In this document: positions 7,496 to 9,415 of the stretch, one piece after another | Position numbering within the stretch: the first letter of the stretch is position 1 | Layout: each line of letters begins with the position of its first letter | Source: Galbitalea sp036495225 | Lineage (GTDB): Bacteria; Actinomycetota; Actinomycetes; Actinomycetales; Microbacteriaceae | Reading direction: 5' to 3' | Assembly (NCBI GenBank): GCA_036495225.1 | Contig: DASXNG010000275.1 | Span: forward strand, 1 to 9,415 | Length of the DNA: 9,415 bases | The notes under the pieces: generated by a model | Told to the model about the DNA's origin: nothing | Seen by the model: the letters and a program-made list of their open reading frames with translations, nothing else | Database searches by the model: none | Program-made: the position numbers and the translations under genes

Positions 7496-7812
7496 TTGGG
7501 GGCCCTCGCTATTTCGCCATCCTCGCGGTCGACGTCTTCAGCGGGGAGCACGGTGCATGCCACGTTCGTTTGTCGTAAGGGCTAGGTGTTCTTGCTCGTT
7601 TCTCAAGCGAATTTCACAGGTGGGCGGTCGTACCCCTGGTTACACACGAACGTCCGGCGCGGTCGGTTTGCGCGTCACCGTCCCCAAATGCCGTGGCTTG
7701 CAACGGAATACCGTGCCCTGCGCGAAGAGATCGGTTTCGTGTGCCTGGAAGAAGCACGATTTCGCTCTGCCAACGTCCCCGCCGTGTTCCGCCCTCAGTC
7801 GTCGGGGACGTG
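7496..7812. other. region upstream of the porin, no recognisable gene
   Basis: About 320 bases that must hold the porin/carbonic anhydrase promoter on the minus strand, although no clear -35/-10 pair stands out. Plus-strand frames are open across it (7586-8035 and 7488-7817), but the translation before about 7919 matches nothing I know. It includes GGTTACACA at 7639-7647, the reverse complement of TGTGTAACC that opens repeat B, and so possibly an oppositely facing element end. Confidence 0.35.
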
Positions 7813-7833
7813 TGTAACTCCCAGTGTAGACAT
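7811..7833 (+). repeat. IS21-type left-end candidate, copy C of the end repeat
   Basis: TGTGTAACTCCCAGTGTAG matches the first bases of copies A and B, including the 12-base spacing between its TGTAAC and TGTAG. It points toward the istA/istB remnant just to the right, in the orientation expected of the left terminus of an IS21-family element. Most of istA between this end and the istA tail has been deleted. Confidence 0.5.
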
Positions 7834-7836
7834 TAT

Positions 7837-7859
7837 GGCTGTCAGCGTCGGTGACAGCC
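7837..7859. repeat. perfect inverted repeat just inside the IS end
   Basis: GGCTGTCA and TGACAGCC flank the seven-base loop GCGTCGG, giving an 8-bp perfect stem. No T-run follows on either strand, so it is not an obvious intrinsic terminator. It could be a hairpin limiting read-through into the transposase genes, or a transposase binding site. Confidence 0.45.
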
Positions 7860-7918
7860 GCTCATCCCGACGGCCGCCTGCGCGGGGCCCGCAGTTGAGG
7901 GGGGCCTGCTCGGCGGCG

Positions 7919-8035
7919 GGTCGCGTCCAGAACCGGGCGAAACGATCCCTCATCAGCCCTCCGCCGCGGGCCGTGGTCGCAGTCGAGAAGCGCGCCCTGA
8001 GCGTGTATGCGCGCCTGACCGGAGGCCTCGCATGA
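7919..8035 (+). pseudogene. istA: istA 3' remnant (IS21-family transposase tail)
   Basis: Only the last few dozen codons remain. The frame ends AVEKRALSVYARLTGGLA, a plausible IstA C-terminus, and its TGA overlaps the istB start as ATGA, the usual arrangement in IS21 elements. The catalytic DDE core is absent. The left boundary of homology is uncertain because the same frame stays open further upstream without recognisable similarity. The call depends mainly on the istB context. Confidence 0.5.
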
Positions 8036-8639
8036 AGATCACCCCGCCGTCTCGTCGCGACCGCCGTCTCGTCGCGACCGCCTGCGCCAGATGCTGGCCG
8101 ACCTCCGCATGCCGGTGCCCTCGAAGCGCTGGATGCGATCCTGCAGGGCGTCGATGGCGCGACGCTGACTGCGCCGGACGCGATCGAGCAGCGGCTCGAC
8201 GCCCAGATTCAGCTCCGAAACAATCGGCGCCTCCAAGCGGCGATGCGCTCCAGCCGACTCCCCGCCATCAAATGGCTCACGGAGTTTGTTTTCTCCTTCC
8301 AGCCGTCGCTCCGCCGCGAGCAGATCGAGAGCCTGCACGAGCTCGGCTTCGTCGAGCGCCGCGAAAACGTCGTCTTCCTCGGGCCGCCTGGCGTGGGCAA
8401 GACCCATCTGGCGATTAGGTCTCGCCATTGCGGCCGCGCAGAGCGGCCGTCGCGTCTATTACGGCACGCTGGCCGATCTGCTTACCTCGCTCGAGGAAGC
8501 GTAGGCCGCCGGTCGATTCCAGGCGCGCCTGAAGGTGCTGACGCATCCGGCACTGCTCGTCGTCGACGAGATTGGCTATCTCCCGATCAGCCGTCCCGGC
8601 GCGATGCTCTTTTTTCAGCTGATGACCCGTCGCTATGAG
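8032..8639 (+). pseudogene. istB: istB remnant (IS21-family transposition helper ATPase), multiply damaged
   Basis: IstB is the AAA+ helper that assists the IstA transposase in target selection. Read across frames, this stretch gives RRDRLRQMLADLRMP, then GALEALDAILQGVDGATL, Walker A GPPGVGKT (8381-8404), LADLLTSLEEA, Walker B ALLVVDEIGYLPIS (from 8550) and FFQLMTRRYE. Lesions are a 17-bp perfect tandem duplication (8048-8064/8065-8081), a missing base near 8111 (GCC GGT where CCC GGT is expected), an extra base near 8417 (ATT A GGT) and a TAG at 8503-8505, where a glutamine codon is likely. The gene stops at 8639, before the last 50 or so residues of a normal IstB of about 250. The right terminus of the element is missing. 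It is certainly non-functional. Confidence 0.9.
8048..8081 (+). repeat. 17-bp perfect tandem duplication inside istB
   Basis: Two adjacent identical copies of a 17-base unit (CGTCTCG...CGACCGC) at 8048-8064 and 8065-8081. Since 17 is not a multiple of three, it shifts the istB frame. Removing one copy restores the expected IstB N-terminus (RRDRLRQML). Confidence 0.85.
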
Positions 8640-8942
8640 CTCCCATTTCTGCACCTGCTGTCGCGAGACGCCGAACTGCGCACCAAACACGCGCTGCGTC
8701 ATCCCCAGCTTCGATCGCAGATCAAACACATCGACAACCGAGCCTGTGTCCTTGCCCAGCCAGGAGCGCAGTCGCGCGGCATCGGCCTGTTGCGGCGCAC
8801 GCGAACCGTTTTCCCATCGAGACACGCACGCCCGCGAGACGCCGAGTTTGCCAGCGAGCTGCGCTCGCGAACACTTCAGGGTTTGGCAGACTCGCGCGAT
8901 GTCACTGGGCCGAAACTGATGAACTTTCGCGGCTTCTGTCAC
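8415..8942 (-). CDS. double helix-turn-helix regulator, 3'-truncated and read through into antisense istB
   Basis: The GTG start at 8942 is preceded by AAGGTGG, a good ribosome binding site. Residues 1-101 (8942-8640) look genuine. They contain an XRE-like HTH at about 12-55 (SRAQLAGKLGVSRACVSRWE), a linker, and a second related HTH at about 74-101 (LGMTQRVFGAQFGVSRQQ, then VQKWE). The two recognition segments (GKLGVSRACVSRWE and AQFGVSRQQVQKWE) suggest an internal duplication. From residue 102 to the stop at 8415 the frame is the antisense of the istB remnant, so the 175-residue product is a chimaera and the original C-terminus is lost. A sequence-specific repressor is the likely role. Three GGTAACAC boxes upstream, one overlapping its ribosome binding site, suggest autoregulation. 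Whether the truncated protein still binds DNA is unknown. Confidence 0.65.
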   Translation of the reverse strand: MTEAAKVHQFRPSDIARVCQTLKCSRAQLAGKLGVSRACVSRWENGSRAPQQADAARLRSWLGKDTGSVVDVFDLRSKLGMTQRVFGAQFGVSRQQVQKWELIATGHQLKKEHRAGTADREIANLVDDEQCRMRQHLQARLESTGGLRFLERGKQIGQRAVIDATAALRGRNGET

Positions 8943-8984
8943 GTGTTACCACCTTGCGGCAGGATGGTAGCTTTTCGGTAACAC
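8943..8984. promoter_or_regulatory. inverted pair of GGTAACAC boxes upstream of the HTH gene
   Basis: GTGTTACC at 8943-8950 and GGTAACAC at 8977-8984 form a perfect inverted pair separated by 26 bases. The first box directly adjoins the GTG start and overlaps the ribosome binding site of the minus-strand HTH gene. These are likely operators for that regulator; binding would block its own expression. Confidence 0.5.
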
Positions 8985-9028
8985 TCTGGCGACCAGATGG
9001 GCAACTGAGGCGAAGCCTCCCCCCGCCT

Positions 9029-9036
9029 GGTAACAC
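9029..9036 (+). promoter_or_regulatory. third GGTAACAC box
   Basis: A direct copy of the 8977 box. With the following T, both read GGTAACACT. It lies 52 bases further upstream of the HTH gene, close to five helical turns, so proteins bound at the two boxes would face the same side of the DNA. Confidence 0.4.
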
Positions 9037-9076
9037 TTCCCGGAAGGTCCTGACATCGCGCCCGTACAAACAAATA

Positions 9077-9092
9077 GCCCTGCTTCCAGGGC
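9077..9092 (-). terminator. hairpin terminator downstream of the tRNA-Pro 3' end
   Basis: On the minus strand, GCCCTG-GAAG-CAGGGC forms a perfect 6-bp stem with a four-base loop, followed by TATTTGTTTG. It begins about 30 bases after the CCA end of the tRNA fragment, as expected for the natural terminator of a tRNA gene. This supports the DNA to the left being the original chromosomal flank. Confidence 0.55.
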
Positions 9093-9117
9093 CACTTTGG
9101 CGATGTACTGTTGAATT

Positions 9118-9261
<144 letters not shown>

Positions 9262-9269
9262 TCACCAGC

Positions 9270-9300
9270 CACCGCCGTCCATCGACTAAACGGCCGGTGG
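9270..9300. repeat. imperfect inverted repeat upstream of the DUF433 gene
   Basis: CCACCGCCG and CGGCCGGTGG pair with one bulged base around a 12-base loop. It could be a terminator of the neighbouring element gene or an operator for the antitoxin gene that starts 20 bases later. No T-run follows. Confidence 0.3.
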
Positions 9301-9319
9301 CGCTAAAATAGTCTGGACT

Positions 9320-9415
9320 ATGAACTACCCAGATCGCATCGTGCGAGATCCTCAGGTTGTGGGCGGCGAGCCGATCCTGAAAGGGACTCGTGTGACGCTG
9401 AAGACCGTACTCGCG
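9320..9415 (+). CDS. DUF433-family protein (VapB45-like antitoxin), partial N-terminus
   Basis: The first 32 residues begin MNYPDRIVRDPQVVGGEPIL and continue KGTRVTLKTVLA to the window edge. The pattern I-x-x-D-P-x-x-x-G-G-x-P-x-x-x-G-T-R-V is diagnostic of DUF433, a small winged-HTH family of about 75-110 residues. It is usually followed by a PIN-like (DUF5615) nuclease and thought to act as antitoxin. The ATG at 9320 has no strong ribosome binding site. TAAAAT at 9304-9309 could be a -10 element giving a very short leader. The position beside an att-like tRNA fragment fits cargo of a mobile element. The partner toxin would lie outside the window. Confidence 0.85.
   Translation, partial: MNYPDRIVRDPQVVGGEPILKGTRVTLKTVLA

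Noticed and set aside
6191..7585. 464-codon plus-strand frame opposite the porin
   Set aside because: It is almost entirely antisense to the porin gene, is rich in Arg/Gly/His as expected of a shadow frame in GC-rich DNA, and shows no domain.
7586..7918. Plus-strand open frame upstream of the istA tail
   Set aside because: It is continuous with the istA remnant but crosses the IS-end candidate and hairpin, and its sequence is not recognisable as IstA, so only the part from about 7919 is kept.
9007..9019. Short inverted repeat GAGGC-GAA-GCCTC
   Set aside because: A 5-bp stem with a three-base loop and no T-run is too weak to call a terminator or operator.

Overview
The window is GC-rich DNA with dense, mostly short operons. 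An Oar/CarboxypepD_reg-type TonB-dependent receptor, a MacB-type permease, a long multihaem cytochrome c, a periplasmic alpha-carbonic anhydrase and an outer-membrane porin together suggest a Gram-negative bacterium, most likely an Acidobacteriota member. That placement is inferred from gene families; no taxonomic marker is present.

Layout. Bases 1-1100 (minus strand) hold the 5' part of a TonB-dependent receptor gene, running off the left edge, preceded by a small two-helix membrane protein gene. Divergent from them, 1504-3156 (plus) encodes a nine-haem c-type cytochrome: a class I monohaem domain fused to an eight-CXXCH, c554-like module. A hairpin follows its stop. Bases 3606-4823 encode a MacB/FtsX-type ABC permease without its ATPase or adaptor gene. 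The next gene starts at 4820 by an ATGA overlap but keeps only 48 codons (signal peptide plus the first strand of what looks like a YVTN-type beta-propeller). It is cut off exactly where a repeated mobile-element end begins. On the minus strand, a porin (7495-6098) and an alpha-carbonic anhydrase (6001-5228) form a probable two-gene transcription unit, probably serving CO2/bicarbonate handling in the periplasm.

The right third is mobile-element debris. A family of related ends (TGTAAC...CAGTGTA) occurs at about 3450, 4962 and 7813. The third copy precedes an IS21-type remnant: an istA tail overlapping a decayed istB with a 17-bp tandem duplication, two frameshifts, a nonsense codon and a 3' truncation. 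The istB fragment abuts, tail to tail, a 3'-truncated double-HTH regulator gene on the minus strand. That gene's upstream region carries three copies of GGTAACAC, probably its operators.

Bases 9122-9171 are the 3' half of a tRNA-Pro(CGG) gene without its 5' half, with a terminator-like hairpin downstream and a short integrase-tail-like frame running into it. This looks like the distal attachment site of an integrated element. The element side appears to lie to the right, where a DUF433-family (VapB45-like) antitoxin gene begins at 9320 and leaves the window. No complete new defence or metabolic system is visible. The most informative points are the repeat family, the GGTAACAC cluster and the att-like tRNA fragment.
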